A DNA stretch of 64,000 bases from Candidatus Kinetoplastibacterium crithidii (ex Angomonas deanei ATCC 30255). GTDB lineage: Bacteria > Pseudomonadota > Gammaproteobacteria > Burkholderiales > Burkholderiaceae_B. The stretch lies in assembly GCF_000319225.1 (NCBI RefSeq), contig NC_019815.1, positions 558,001 to 622,000 on the forward strand, read 5' to 3'. Below the pieces are notes generated by a model. The model had not been told where the DNA came from. It saw only the letters and a program-made list of their open reading frames with translations, and made no database searches. Shown here piece by piece: positions 8,465-17,561 of the stretch (positions are counted from its first letter, which is position 1; every line of letters starts with the position of its first letter). Both the position numbers and the translations under genes were made by a program.

Positions 8465-9438
8465 ATGGCTTATAAAAATAGTGAAATAAAAAAACGATAG
8501 AACAATGGTTACTGTACTTAAGTGCAAACTTGAGGTATTCAAAAAATACTATTGAGAATTATAGAAGGGACATTACACAATTATGTAGGATGCTTGAATT
8601 AGAAGATTTGGACATAAAAGATCTGAATTCAGAATTAGCAAGAAAATTTATATCAAAAAAATATTCTTTAGGCCTAGGTGCTAGAGGACTAGGAAGAATG
8701 ATATCATCATGGAAAAATTTTTATAGATGGTATTCTCTGCAAATACAAACAAATCTAACTCCACTCAATGATATAAAAACTCCTAAGCCAACAAAAGAGC
8801 TACCAAAATCTATCTCGGTAGATCAAATGAAATCTTTATTAGATGGGAATTTAGATAAGATAAAGATAAAAAATGCAGATCCCATAATAATTAGAGATCA
8901 AGCCATATTAGAATTGTTTTATTCAAGTGGATTACGCTTATCAGAACTAATTTCCACAGACCTACAATATACAAAAAATAAGAATTATACATCTAAAAGC
9001 TGGCTTTATATGGATCGCGCTGAAATTATAGTTTTAGGAAAGGGTAATAAACAACGTATCTTGCCAATAGGCAAAACTGCTCTATTTAGTTTAAAAAAAT
9101 GGATAGAGGTACGAGACAAATTTATATCAAATAAAACTAGAGAAGAAGATATTCCAGCCTTATTTTTAGGTATAAAAGGCCAAAGAATTTCACCTAGAGT
9201 AATACAAATTCAACTAAAAAAAATATCATTAAATATGAATATACCAGGCAGTATCTCACCTCATGCCATAAGACATAGTTTTGCTAGTCATTTACTACAA
9301 TCATCCCAAGATTTAAGAGCTGTACAAGAACTTCTTGGACATAAAAGCATTACTACCACTCAAATATATACAAAACTAGACTTTCAACATTTATCCTCCA
9401 TATATGACAAGACGCATCCAAGGGCAAAAAAATCATAA
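8465..9438 (+). CDS. xerC: tyrosine recombinase XerC, N-terminus frameshifted at a poly(A) tract
   Basis: XerC with XerD resolves chromosome dimers at dif. The catalytic domain is intact: SGLRLSEL (Arg), LGKGNKQR (Lys), [12 protein letters not shown] (His-x-x-Arg), [15 protein letters not shown] (His and Tyr nucleophile). The longest single frame would start at TTG 8530, but conserved N-terminal sequence ([13 protein letters not shown], the core-binding helix) continues upstream in that frame to 8494 with no ATG. An ATG at 8465 in the other frame gives [10 protein letters not shown] and enters A7 (8488-8494), an exact A_AAA_AAA. A -1 slip or one added A there gives a 324-residue XerC. Without it, a TTG- or CTG-initiated protein would lack part of the SAM-like domain. 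Confidence 0.85.
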
Positions 9439-9452
9439 AACATCAAATAATA

Positions 9453-9481
9453 TTGACGCAAGATTTTCTATAAAATATGCT
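9453..9481 (+). promoter_or_regulatory. candidate promoter for the cobW-dksA-hslVU run
   Basis: TTGACG 9453-9458 (5 of 6), 17-bp spacer, TATGCT 9476-9481 (4 of 6). Placed in the 180-bp gap after xerC. Predicted by eye. Confidence 0.35.
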
Positions 9482-9618
9482 TACACTTTTTAAACAAATT
9501 AAATAATTGCTATTAAAAAATATTAGTTATAAAGCAATAACAATGTAATTACTTTCAAACAAAACATGCTAATTACTGGTTAATAAGCAGTATGTGTATG
9601 TCAATTAGGAATATGTTT

Positions 9619-10635
9619 ATGACTCCAGCAAAAAATTTACAAAGCATTATACCTGTAACAATTATTACAGGATTTCTAGGTGCTGGTAAAACAACCCTAT
9701 TAAATAAAATTTTATCAACAAAACACGGGCTCAAATTAGCAGTAATAGAAAATGAATTTGGATCAGAAAATATAGATAATGAGATTCTTGTGCAAAATAA
9801 TAATGAAGAAATCATAGAATTATCTAATGGTTGTGTGTGCTGTACAATACGAGGAGATATGGTAGAAACATTATCAAATCTTCATAAAAAACTACAAACA
9901 AACCAAATAAATTTTGATCGTGTAATAATTGAAACAACTGGATTAGCAGATCCAGGACCATTATGCCAGACTTTTTTTATAGATGACTATATTGCAAAGC
10001 ATTATATGTTAGACGCAATAATAACATTAGTAGATGCTAAACATGCTCCAAAAACTCTTGATGAACAAATAGAATCTCAAAAACAAATAGGCTTTGCTGA
10101 TGTCATATTAATTTCTAAATGTGATTTAGTTTCAGAAGAGGAATTGCTTAAATTACAAGATCGTTTAATTCATATAAATCCAAGAGCCTCTATCAAAAAA
10201 TTATTATTAGACTCTATCGATATACCATCAATTCTTAATATAAGCGGTTTTAACTTAGATGACATATTAAATATAGACCCACAATTTTTAAATCAAGAAC
10301 ATCATGAATGCACAGAAAAATGCAGTCATCATCACGATGACATAGTTTCTTTCACATTTTACAGTGATAAACCATTTGATTCAGAAAAACTAGAAAAATT
10401 CTTATCACAAATATCACAAGAATTTGGTCCTGATATGTTGAGATATAAAGGCATTTTATATATAAAAGAATTAGATAACAGAATTCTTTTTCAAGGAGTA
10501 CATATGCTCATGGGAGCAGAACCAGGGAAGCCCTGGAAGGGATCAGAAAAACCAAACACTAAAATGGTATTCATAGGAAGAAAACTGCCTAGAGAATTAT
10601 TTATACATGGGTTAGAATTATGCACCGTAAAGTAA
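9619..10635 (+). CDS. CobW/COG0523-family GTPase, probable metal chaperone
   Basis: G3E GTPase. With the start at ATG 9619 (AGGA nine bases upstream; in-frame ATGs also occur at 9592, 9598 and 9613) it has 338 residues. Walker A GFLGAGKT is at 18-25, the metal-binding CVCC at 72-75, ETTGLADP at 105-112, and guanine-specificity SKCD at 166-169. A Cys/His cluster at 228-239 (HHECTEKCSHHH) suggests zinc or another transition metal. The C-terminal CobW_C domain follows. The family inserts metals into client enzymes; the client is unknown. It is immediately upstream of dksA. Confidence 0.85.
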   Translation: MTPAKNLQSIIPVTIITGFLGAGKTTLLNKILSTKHGLKLAVIENEFGSENIDNEILVQNNNEEIIELSNGCVCCTIRGDMVETLSNLHKKLQTNQINFDRVIIETTGLADPGPLCQTFFIDDYIAKHYMLDAIITLVDAKHAPKTLDEQIESQKQIGFADVILISKCDLVSEEELLKLQDRLIHINPRASIKKLLLDSIDIPSILNISGFNLDDILNIDPQFLNQEHHECTEKCSHHHDDIVSFTFYSDKPFDSEKLEKFLSQISQEFGPDMLRYKGILYIKELDNRILFQGVHMLMGAEPGKPWKGSEKPNTKMVFIGRKLPRELFIHGLELCTVK

Positions 10636-10702
10636 ATAACAATAGCTTTAAATTTCTAATTCTATAGCAGGTGACAATGGTAACCTATGGTGGAGTATTT
10701 GT

Positions 10703-11167
10703 ATGACAACAAATAAAACAGTCAATATAAAATCTAATGCTTTGACAAATAAAATAAACAGTTTTAGTGAAAAAGATATATTAAATATGCCTGAAGAAGC
10801 ATATATGAATGAAATACAACTTGCTTTCTTTAAAAAAAAATTACAATCTTTAGAACAAGAAATTTTATTAAAAGCAGAGGCAACTACAGAATATCTTAGA
10901 GAAACACAATTTGTACCTGATCCAGCAGATCGTGCAACAATAGAAGAAGAGCACGCATTAGAATTAAAAAGTAGAGATAGAGAGAGGAAACTTTTAAAGA
11001 AAATACAAAAAGCTATAGAATTAATAAACAATGGCGAATATGGCTGGTGCGAAGAAACTGGAGAACCTATAGGAATACCTAGACTGCTAGCAAGACCTAC
11101 AGCAACATTATCTATAGAAGCACAAGAGCGAAGAGAAATGCGTCAGAAATTATATGGAGAACAATGA
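10703..11167 (+). CDS. dksA: RNA polymerase-binding transcription factor DksA, zinc-finger cysteines mostly absent
   Basis: DksA binds the RNA polymerase secondary channel and tunes rRNA and stress promoters with ppGpp. At 154 residues it is full length. The coiled-coil tip acidic pair is present (DPADRAT, D73 and D76). The zinc-finger region reads YGWCEETGEPIGIPRL...ARPTATLSIEAQERRE, with one cysteine (C116) instead of four. This cysteine-poor form is common in alpha- and betaproteobacteria, so it is not decay. GGAG precedes the ATG. Confidence 0.92.
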   Translation: MTTNKTVNIKSNALTNKINSFSEKDILNMPEEAYMNEIQLAFFKKKLQSLEQEILLKAEATTEYLRETQFVPDPADRATIEEEHALELKSRDRERKLLKKIQKAIELINNGEYGWCEETGEPIGIPRLLARPTATLSIEAQERREMRQKLYGEQ

Positions 11168-11211
11168 AAAATATTTATTCATCTAGCCAAAAAATATAAT
11201 AAGGATATTCA

Positions 11212-11745
11212 ATGGAAAATTTTCACGCTACTACCATAGTATGTGTTAGAAGGAAAAACCAAGTGTCCATAGGGGGTGATGGACAAGTTACTATGGGTAA
11301 TATAGTTATAAAGAGCACGGCAAAAAAGATACGTCGGTTATACAAGGATAAAATATTAACAGGATTTGCAGGAGCAACTGCTGATGCCTTTACTTTACAA
11401 GAACTATTTGAAACAAAACTAGAAAAATATTCAGGAAATCTTACTCGTTCCGCAGTAGAAATGACGAAAGAATGGCGTACTGATAAATTTCTTAGAAAAT
11501 TAGAGGCCATGTTAATAGTTGCTGATGACACAAAAACTTTTATTCTTACAGGCAATGGAGATGTTTTAGAGCCAGAGGATGGTCTAGCTACAGTAGGCTC
11601 AGGAGGGCCTTATGCACATGCTTCTGCTTTAGCATTACTAAGAAATACTGAACTGTCTCCTAAAGAGATAGTAAAAAAGTCATTAGAAATAGCAAGCGAT
11701 CTTTGTATTTATACAAATAATAATCATATTATTGAAACTTTATAG
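11212..11745 (+). CDS. hslV: ATP-dependent protease peptidase subunit HslV
   Basis: Threonine protease of the HslUV (ClpYQ) complex, related to the proteasome beta subunit. The propeptide MENFHA is followed by TTIVCVRR, so processing should expose Thr7 as nucleophile. GGDGQVT and GSGGPYA surround the active site. 177 residues, normal. It lies 38 bp before hslU, the expected operon. AAGGA sits upstream of the ATG. Confidence 0.97.
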   Translation: MENFHATTIVCVRRKNQVSIGGDGQVTMGNIVIKSTAKKIRRLYKDKILTGFAGATADAFTLQELFETKLEKYSGNLTRSAVEMTKEWRTDKFLRKLEAMLIVADDTKTFILTGNGDVLEPEDGLATVGSGGPYAHASALALLRNTELSPKEIVKKSLEIASDLCIYTNNNHIIETL

Positions 11746-11783
11746 AACAAATATAATTTGCACAAAAAAGGAAATCACCTATT

Positions 11784-13127
11784 ATGCTAACATCAGATCA
11801 TAGCAGCATGACCCCTAAGGAAATTGTTAACCATTTAGACAAACATATCATTGGGCAAAACCGTGCAAAACGAGCTGTTGCTATAGCTCTAAGAAATCGC
11901 TGGCGTCGCCAACAAGTTGTCAAGGAATTACGTCAAGAAATACACCCCAAAAATATTCTTATGATTGGCCCAACTGGAGTTGGAAAAACAGAAATAGCTA
12001 GAAGACTTTCTAAACTATCTAATGCTCCATTCATAAAAATAGAAGCAACAAAGTTTACTGAAGTTGGTTATGTTGGCAGAGATGTTGATACTATAATCAG
12101 AGACTTGGTAGAAAAAGCTATTAAACAATCCAAAGAGAATGAAATAGACTCTGTAAGAACAATAGCAGAAGAAGCTGCTGAAGAGAGAATCTTAGATATA
12201 TTAGTCCCTCCACCAAATAGGAAAGATGAGGAAGAAAAAATATTAGCAGATAACAATACTCGACAAACATTTAGAAAAAGATTAAGAGAAGGGAAACTTA
12301 ACGAACTTGAAATAGAGATATCAGTTCCTGTATCTGTTTCACATTTTGATATAATGACTCCCCCTGGCATGGAAGAAATGGCTGATCAGCTAAAAAGCAT
12401 ATTTGCTGGTATTAGCCAGGATAAGAAAAAAAATAAAAAAATGAAAATCATAAATGCAATGAAAATTATGATTGAGGAAGAGGCTAATAAAAGAATCAAT
12501 GATGAAGAAATAAAATCTAAAGCAATTACTAATGTAGAACAAAATGGCATAGTATTTCTAGACGAGATAGATAAAATAGCTAGTAAAAATGGATCTGATA
12601 ATATTGAGGTATCTCGTCATGGTGTACAAAGAGATCTTCTCCCACTAGTAGAAGGGACTACTGTTAACACACGTTATGGGTCAATAAAAACAGATCATAT
12701 ATTGTTTATTGCATCAGGTGCTTTTCATTTATCAAAACCATCTGATCTAATTCCTGAATTACAAGGAAGATTCCCTATAAGAGTAGAATTAGACTCATTA
12801 TCAACAGAAGATTTTGTGCATATACTAAGAGATACCGATGCTTCATTAACCAAACAATATCTTGCCCTCATGAAAACAGAAGGTATAGATATATTATTCA
12901 CAGAAGATGGAATAAATAAAATTGCAGAAATAGCCTTTTATGTGAATGAAAAAAATGAGAATATAGGAGCAAGAAGATTATATACTGTAATGGAAAAACT
13001 TCTTGAAAATATTTCTTTCGAAGCCCCTTCTTTAAAAGAGAAAAATCTAAAAATAGATGCTAATTTTGTTGAAAAACAATTAGGAAACATAGTGTCAAAA
13101 GAAGATTTAGCATCTTTTATTCTATAA
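11784..13127 (+). CDS. hslU: HslU ATPase subunit of HslUV protease
   Basis: AAA+ unfoldase that feeds substrates to HslV. Walker A GPTGVGKT is at 62-69; the I domain follows with the low-complexity stretch typical of HslU; Walker [12 protein letters not shown], sensor region and the C-terminal domain ending in LASFIL (the C-terminal tail docks into HslV) are all present. 447 residues (E. coli 443). MTPKEIV at residue 9 is an alternative start matching the E. coli N-terminus. Last gene of the cobW-dksA-hslV-hslU run. Confidence 0.97.
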   Translation: MLTSDHSSMTPKEIVNHLDKHIIGQNRAKRAVAIALRNRWRRQQVVKELRQEIHPKNILMIGPTGVGKTEIARRLSKLSNAPFIKIEATKFTEVGYVGRDVDTIIRDLVEKAIKQSKENEIDSVRTIAEEAAEERILDILVPPPNRKDEEEKILADNNTRQTFRKRLREGKLNELEIEISVPVSVSHFDIMTPPGMEEMADQLKSIFAGISQDKKKNKKMKIINAMKIMIEEEANKRINDEEIKSKAITNVEQNGIVFLDEIDKIASKNGSDNIEVSRHGVQRDLLPLVEGTTVNTRYGSIKTDHILFIASGAFHLSKPSDLIPELQGRFPIRVELDSLSTEDFVHILRDTDASLTKQYLALMKTEGIDILFTEDGINKIAEIAFYVNEKNENIGARRLYTVMEKLLENISFEAPSLKEKNLKIDANFVEKQLGNIVSKEDLASFIL

Positions 13128-13159
13128 TAATATAAAACTCTCTAAATATTTTTAAGACA

Positions 13160-13187
13160 GCTAGCGTTGTAAAATACACCCGCTAGC
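13160..13187. terminator. inverted repeat between convergent hslU and ybeD
   Basis: GCTAGCG 13160-13166 pairs with CGCTAGC 13181-13187 across a 14-base loop, in the 75-bp gap where the two convergent operons meet. No clean T-run follows on either strand, so terminator function is a weak inference. Confidence 0.35.
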
Positions 13188-13202
13188 CATTGAAAAAACT
13201 AA

Positions 13203-13463
13203 TCAGATAACAAATCTGACTAACGGAATATTATTCAATTCATTGTAAATTCTAGTGAAATACTCTCTTGAAGTTATATAAACATTTACAGTAATGCTAA
13301 TATATTTTCTGGACTTACTAAAATTAATATCGACTTTGTCATCAAAGATAACACTCAAACCAGTTAATACTCTTATAATTTTTTGACTCAAATCGTCCTG
13401 ATTACATCCTATTATCTTTATAGGAAAATAATCTGGATAATGACTGCTATCATCACTACACAT
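13203..13463 (-). CDS. ybeD: YbeD/DUF493 small protein
   Basis: 86 residues with DUF493 features: FPIKIIGCNQDD at the N-terminal side and a C-terminal SITVNVYITSREYFTRIYNEL beta-alpha unit. ACT-like fold; role unknown, historically linked to lipoate genes. It is 9 bp downstream of dacC. In relatives dacC and ybeD are followed by lipB-lipA; those genes are not here. Confidence 0.88.
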   Translation of the reverse strand: MCSDDSSHYPDYFPIKIIGCNQDDLSQKIIRVLTGLSVIFDDKVDINFSKSRKYISITVNVYITSREYFTRIYNELNNIPLVRFVI

Positions 13464-13472
13464 ATTATATTT

Positions 13473-14711
13473 CTACCTAAATAATGATTTGGAAGCTATC
13501 CATCTTTTCATATAATCTATAGATATTCCTACCAAACCAGCTTTATTTACGTTTTGCAATGAAACTATAGGTACAACTTTTAAAATATTATTATCAATAA
13601 TAAACTGTAAGTTACCAACCAATTGACCTTTTTGCAAAGGAGCAATAAGCGGGTCTATACGTTCAACAATAAATTTTACATCAGACAAACGACTTCTTGG
13701 AACTGTCAACCAAACTTTCTCAATAGGACCTAGATTAACTTTATCTACAGTACCACCCCAAACCTTGGCCTTAATTTGACTTTCATCAGTTTGCTCACTG
13801 ATAGAAACTGTATCAAAATTTTGAAAACCCCAATTTAATAACTTCAAACTTTCTTCTGTTCTGGTAGATTCACTATTAGCGCCCAGTAAAACAACCAACA
13901 TCCGTCTATCTCCACGTATGGCTGTTGCAACAAGACAATATCCAGCAGAATCTGTATATCCTGTTTTTAAACCATCAACAGAACTATCAGACCACAACAA
14001 TCTATTGCGATTAGTCTGTAAAATATTATTATATTTAAATTCTTTCTGTTTATAATAGTGTAGGAAACTTGAATGATCTTTAATCATTCTTACAGATAAT
14101 AAAGATAGATCTCTTGCTGTTGTAATATGATTTGTTTCAGGCAAACCTGTGGAATTCATAAAATTACTATTATTCATACCAAGATATTTAGCCTCTTGAT
14201 TCATGAGAGCTACAAAAGAATCTTCATCACCACTAACAGATTCTGCTAAAGCTATAGAAGCATCATTACCTGACTGAACTATCACTCCCTGTAATAACTC
14301 ATGAACTGATACCCTAGTTTTAGGCTCTATAAACATCCTTGAACCACCAGTTTTCCATGCCTTATCTGATGGAACTACACTTTGCTCTAAATCCAACCGT
14401 TTATCATGCAAAGCATTAAATGCTAAATATGCTGTCATAATTTTTGTAAGAGACGCTGGCTCTAACCTCACATCAGGATTGTATGATGATAAAACTTGTT
14501 CACTATTAACATCAACTACAATCCATGACTTAGCTGCTATCTTAGGAACTGGTAACCTAGAAACCTGCACTACTGGTATGGCCAACTTATTAGCATCTCC
14601 AGAAATAGATATAACAGATGTATTATCATTCACCTCTATATTAGAGGAAAAAGATATACTATAGACAAAAAATGAAATAATAAAAAATGCTAATCTCAAT
14701 AATAAATTCAT
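13473..14711 (-). CDS. dacC: D-alanyl-D-alanine carboxypeptidase (PBP5/6 family)
   Basis: Trims the terminal D-Ala of peptidoglycan stem peptides in the periplasm. An N-terminal hydrophobic segment (residues 3-22) is the signal peptide. Catalytic motifs: S87-L-T-K90, S147-G-N149, K249-T-G251. The C-terminal PBP5 domain and an end rich in basic and hydrophobic residues, suited to membrane association, complete the 412 residues. Its presence together with mrcA shows that a remodelled cell wall is still made. First gene of the dacC-ybeD pair. Confidence 0.93.
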   Translation of the reverse strand: MNLLLRLAFFIISFFVYSISFSSNIEVNDNTSVISISGDANKLAIPVVQVSRLPVPKIAAKSWIVVDVNSEQVLSSYNPDVRLEPASLTKIMTAYLAFNALHDKRLDLEQSVVPSDKAWKTGGSRMFIEPKTRVSVHELLQGVIVQSGNDASIALAESVSGDEDSFVALMNQEAKYLGMNNSNFMNSTGLPETNHITTARDLSLLSVRMIKDHSSFLHYYKQKEFKYNNILQTNRNRLLWSDSSVDGLKTGYTDSAGYCLVATAIRGDRRMLVVLLGANSESTRTEESLKLLNWGFQNFDTVSISEQTDESQIKAKVWGGTVDKVNLGPIEKVWLTVPRSRLSDVKFIVERIDPLIAPLQKGQLVGNLQFIIDNNILKVVPIVSLQNVNKAGLVGISIDYMKRWIASKSLFR

Positions 14712-14830
14712 CAGATAATTAACTTTAAAAATACAGCCTAATTTTTCAAAAAACTAAAACATAATTTAAAAATGTTTTAAATATATTTACATTACTACTA
14801 ATTAAAAACTAATTTTATTACATTTTAATG

Positions 14831-15481
14831 TCAAATAATACTAGACTTGAGATAAATAGATACCATTTCGCGCAATAATAGTAATTTTCCATGAAAAAAA
14901 TGAGAACAAGATGGAATCATAATAATTGGTATAGATTTCGGCCTAGCCCAATCCAACATTTCATCAAAAGGAACAATTTCATCTGTTTCACCATGAATTA
15001 TTATGGTCTTATTTGGCAGATGGATTTCACTAAATTGAAAACGTTGTACGGCAGAGCCAATAAGCATTAAACATCTTATATTAGCAGACTTATTCTCATC
15101 ATATAACTTTGAATATAATTGTGCAGCAACAGCAGATCCAAATGAAAATCCAGCAAGAAAACAAGGCAACTCAGAAAGCTCAGGATAAACATCAATAATT
15201 TGATGCATAAGAGCACTCATATCATGAGTCTCCCCTACCCCATTATCAAAAAAACCATCTGAATCACCAACACCTCTAAAATTAGGTCTGATTGCAACAA
15301 TTCCTTGTCTTAGACACTCTCTAGAAATCGTAGTTATTACTTTATTATTACGATTGCCGCCATACAATGGATGAGGATGTAGTATCAAGGCCCAACCAAG
15401 AATTTTATGTTCAGGCCATTCAATTGCATAATCAACTGATCCAGCATAACCAATTAATTTCTTTGTTGTCTTAATTAGCAT
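14831..15481 (-). CDS. alpha/beta hydrolase (COG2945-like)
   Basis: 216-residue cytosolic alpha/beta hydrolase. HPHPLYGGN forms the oxyanion region, RPNFRGVGDSDG the following strand-loop, GFSFG (Ser113) the nucleophile elbow, HGETDEIVP holds the acid and SCSHFFHG the catalytic His. The substrate is unknown. It stands alone between dacC and the divergent birA. In the 230-bp gap to birA I see only AT-rich sequence with a short AGATAAA/TTTATCT inverted repeat near 15525-15551. Confidence 0.85.
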   Translation of the reverse strand: MLIKTTKKLIGYAGSVDYAIEWPEHKILGWALILHPHPLYGGNRNNKVITTISRECLRQGIVAIRPNFRGVGDSDGFFDNGVGETHDMSALMHQIIDVYPELSELPCFLAGFSFGSAVAAQLYSKLYDENKSANIRCLMLIGSAVQRFQFSEIHLPNKTIIIHGETDEIVPFDEMLDWARPKSIPIIMIPSCSHFFHGKLLLLREMVSIYLKSSII

Positions 15482-15712
15482 AAATATAAAAGTCCAAAAA
15501 CGTTGTAATTTACATCAAAATGAAGATAAATTTACCATTTGATAAGTTTATCTCAACTTCATATGAGAGAATATCTTTTTTTCATTATCTTTCTAAGAAG
15601 TAAGTACATATAATAATTAAATATGATATTTCTTTCCAATTAGAAACTCTATACTGAATAAATAACAGTTAATATCATCTAATTCTTTAAACTTGTCATA
15701 ATTTTTATCAAG

Positions 15713-16558
15713 ATGGTTTACGTAGACATTTTAAATCGCAAAAATATGTTGCAAATTTTGAAAAAAAACTTACCGATGTTTCATGACATTGAATGGACTG
15801 AGTCAACAGATTCTACTAATACAAGCTTGATAAAAAAAATAAGAGGTAATGATATTAAAACGCCATATCTGGAAGGAACTAACAATCAACTTGCTGGTAG
15901 AGGAAGACAAGGGAAAAAATGGATTAGCAATAATAATGATCTCACATTTTCTTGTGCTTTTAATATTAAAATCAATCCTATTAATTTACCATCAATCGCT
16001 ATTGTAGCAGGCATAAGCGCTTGTGAATCATTAAAAGAATTGGTCTATCATAATAATTCACATCTGTCACTAAAATGGCCAAATGACATCCAATGGGACA
16101 ACAAAAAAATCTCTGGCATTCTAGTAGAAACAATTAAAAATCATAAAAGAGATAATTGTTACTTTGCAATTATAGGCATAGGTATTAATTTAAATAAAGC
16201 TATCGATAAGTCGACTGATCTTAATAGACCAATCACTGATTTCTCTGAAATAACCAATCAACACATTATTAAATGTGAAAAAACTATACAAATAATAACA
16301 ACAATATCAAAGTCATGGTACAAGGACATATCTCTTTTGGAAAAGAGTGGTTTACAAGATTTCTATGAGCGATTCAAGAAAATTGATTATTTGTTTGGAA
16401 AAAGGATCAGGATTGAAAAAGAAGGTAAAACTATCCAAGATGGCATAGCAAATGGTATAGATGAATTTGGACATCTAACCTTGAAAACAATATCTGGTGT
16501 AAAATCAGTATATTCTGACAATATATCTATCAACTATAAAAATGATTGTTCTGATTGA
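15713..16558 (+). CDS. birA: biotin--[acetyl-CoA-carboxylase] ligase, without DNA-binding domain
   Basis: Attaches biotin to the AccB carrier through biotinyl-AMP. STDSTN at 31-36, the GRGRQGKKW adenylate loop at 62-70, LKWPNDI with WDNKKISGIL, and a C-terminal SH3-like domain are visible. At 281 residues it starts about 25 residues before the catalytic domain, so the helix-turn-helix of E. coli BirA is absent and it cannot repress biotin genes. It overlaps coaX by 17 bp, the birA-baf arrangement of Bordetella. Confidence 0.93.
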   Translation: MVYVDILNRKNMLQILKKNLPMFHDIEWTESTDSTNTSLIKKIRGNDIKTPYLEGTNNQLAGRGRQGKKWISNNNDLTFSCAFNIKINPINLPSIAIVAGISACESLKELVYHNNSHLSLKWPNDIQWDNKKISGILVETIKNHKRDNCYFAIIGIGINLNKAIDKSTDLNRPITDFSEITNQHIIKCEKTIQIITTISKSWYKDISLLEKSGLQDFYERFKKIDYLFGKRIRIEKEGKTIQDGIANGIDEFGHLTLKTISGVKSVYSDNISINYKNDCSD

Positions 16559-17339
16559 CTCTGGTAATAGCCGAATAAAAATTGGCTGGTTAGATTATAG
16601 AATGAGTGTCGCCCATCGTGAACCTCATGCCGCCATATTTGATAATTTAAATATAAAATCTCTTGGACAGTGGATTACTACATTACCAAAAACTCCAGTA
16701 TATGCAATTGGATCTAATGTGGCAGGAAAACAAAGAGAATCCATCATTACTCATGAGTTAAATTCCGTTGGTTGTAAAATAAGATGGATATCTGCTGAAA
16801 AAAAACTATTAGGATTAACAAATAATTACGAACAACCATTATTGTTAGGATCTGATAGATGGGCATCCATGATAGGGGTCCTATCTAGACAAGCAAAAGA
16901 ACATCCACCTCTTATTGTAGCTAGTTTTGGTACAGCAACCACTATAGACATCATAAGCCCTGACAATATATTTATAGAAGGTATTATACTGCCAGGAACT
17001 TTTATGATGAGACAAGCATTAACTAATGGCACGGCTAACCTACCCATGACTCGTGCAAATGCAACAAATTTTCCTACAGATACTGTAAAAGCAATAAATT
17101 CTGGCATCGTAGCAGCACAAACAGGAGCCTTATTACATCAATATAATGCAGCGTTTCATCATTATAAACAAGCACCAAAAATCTATGTTACTGGAGGAGT
17201 ATGGCCAGAGTTAGAAACTGAGATTCGTACATTAATAGAGAAAAATAGATTACCTAATCAACAACCAGCAAAAATTGATTATTTAGATAGGCCTGTTTTG
17301 GATGGATTAGCATGTATAGCCAAATTAGATTCTAAATAG
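16542..17339 (+). CDS. coaX: type III pantothenate kinase (Baf homologue)
   Basis: First step of CoA synthesis: phosphorylates pantothenate. ASKHA-fold signatures: DSGNSRIKIGW at 6-16, GSDRWASMIG, FGTATTIDII, and GGVWPELE near the C-terminus. 265 residues. In Bordetella the homologue was first called Baf (Bvg accessory factor). It starts inside the end of birA (17-bp overlap), so translation is probably coupled. Works downstream of panB at 22.2 kb. Confidence 0.95.
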   Translation: MIVLIDSGNSRIKIGWLDYRMSVAHREPHAAIFDNLNIKSLGQWITTLPKTPVYAIGSNVAGKQRESIITHELNSVGCKIRWISAEKKLLGLTNNYEQPLLLGSDRWASMIGVLSRQAKEHPPLIVASFGTATTIDIISPDNIFIEGIILPGTFMMRQALTNGTANLPMTRANATNFPTDTVKAINSGIVAAQTGALLHQYNAAFHHYKQAPKIYVTGGVWPELETEIRTLIEKNRLPNQQPAKIDYLDRPVLDGLACIAKLDSK

Positions 17340-17460
17340 AATTAACATGGTTCCTATTACAAGGAATCCCATCCACCAAGTCAGAGATATAATGACGAAC
17401 AACTCACTTACTTACCTCTTATGAAGTAGAATAAACCAATCAATATACTTCTACATAACT

Positions 17461-17526
17461 ATCATCTGGTTGGATTTAATGCTGATATTATTTCTAATAA
17501 CCAATATTTTTAACAACCAAGATGAT
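17461..17526. other. long bulged hairpin between convergent coaX and aspS
   Basis: ATCATCTGGTTG (17461-17472) pairs with CAACCA (17514-17519) and, after one bulged A, GATGAT (17521-17526), across a 41-base AT-rich loop. It lies in a 222-bp gap where two genes converge. There is no T-run, so it could be a 3' end stabiliser rather than an intrinsic terminator. Confidence 0.4.
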
Positions 17527-17561
17527 TTCATAAAATGTACTTATTACATATAGTTCATAAC

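Noticed and set aside
10648..11031. 127-residue minus-strand frame over dksA
   Set aside because: Antisense shadow of dksA, low-complexity and without a start context.
11031..11167. Loss of DksA zinc cysteines as a sign of decay
   Set aside because: The same cysteine-poor sequence type is common in alpha- and betaproteobacterial DksA; the protein is otherwise complete.
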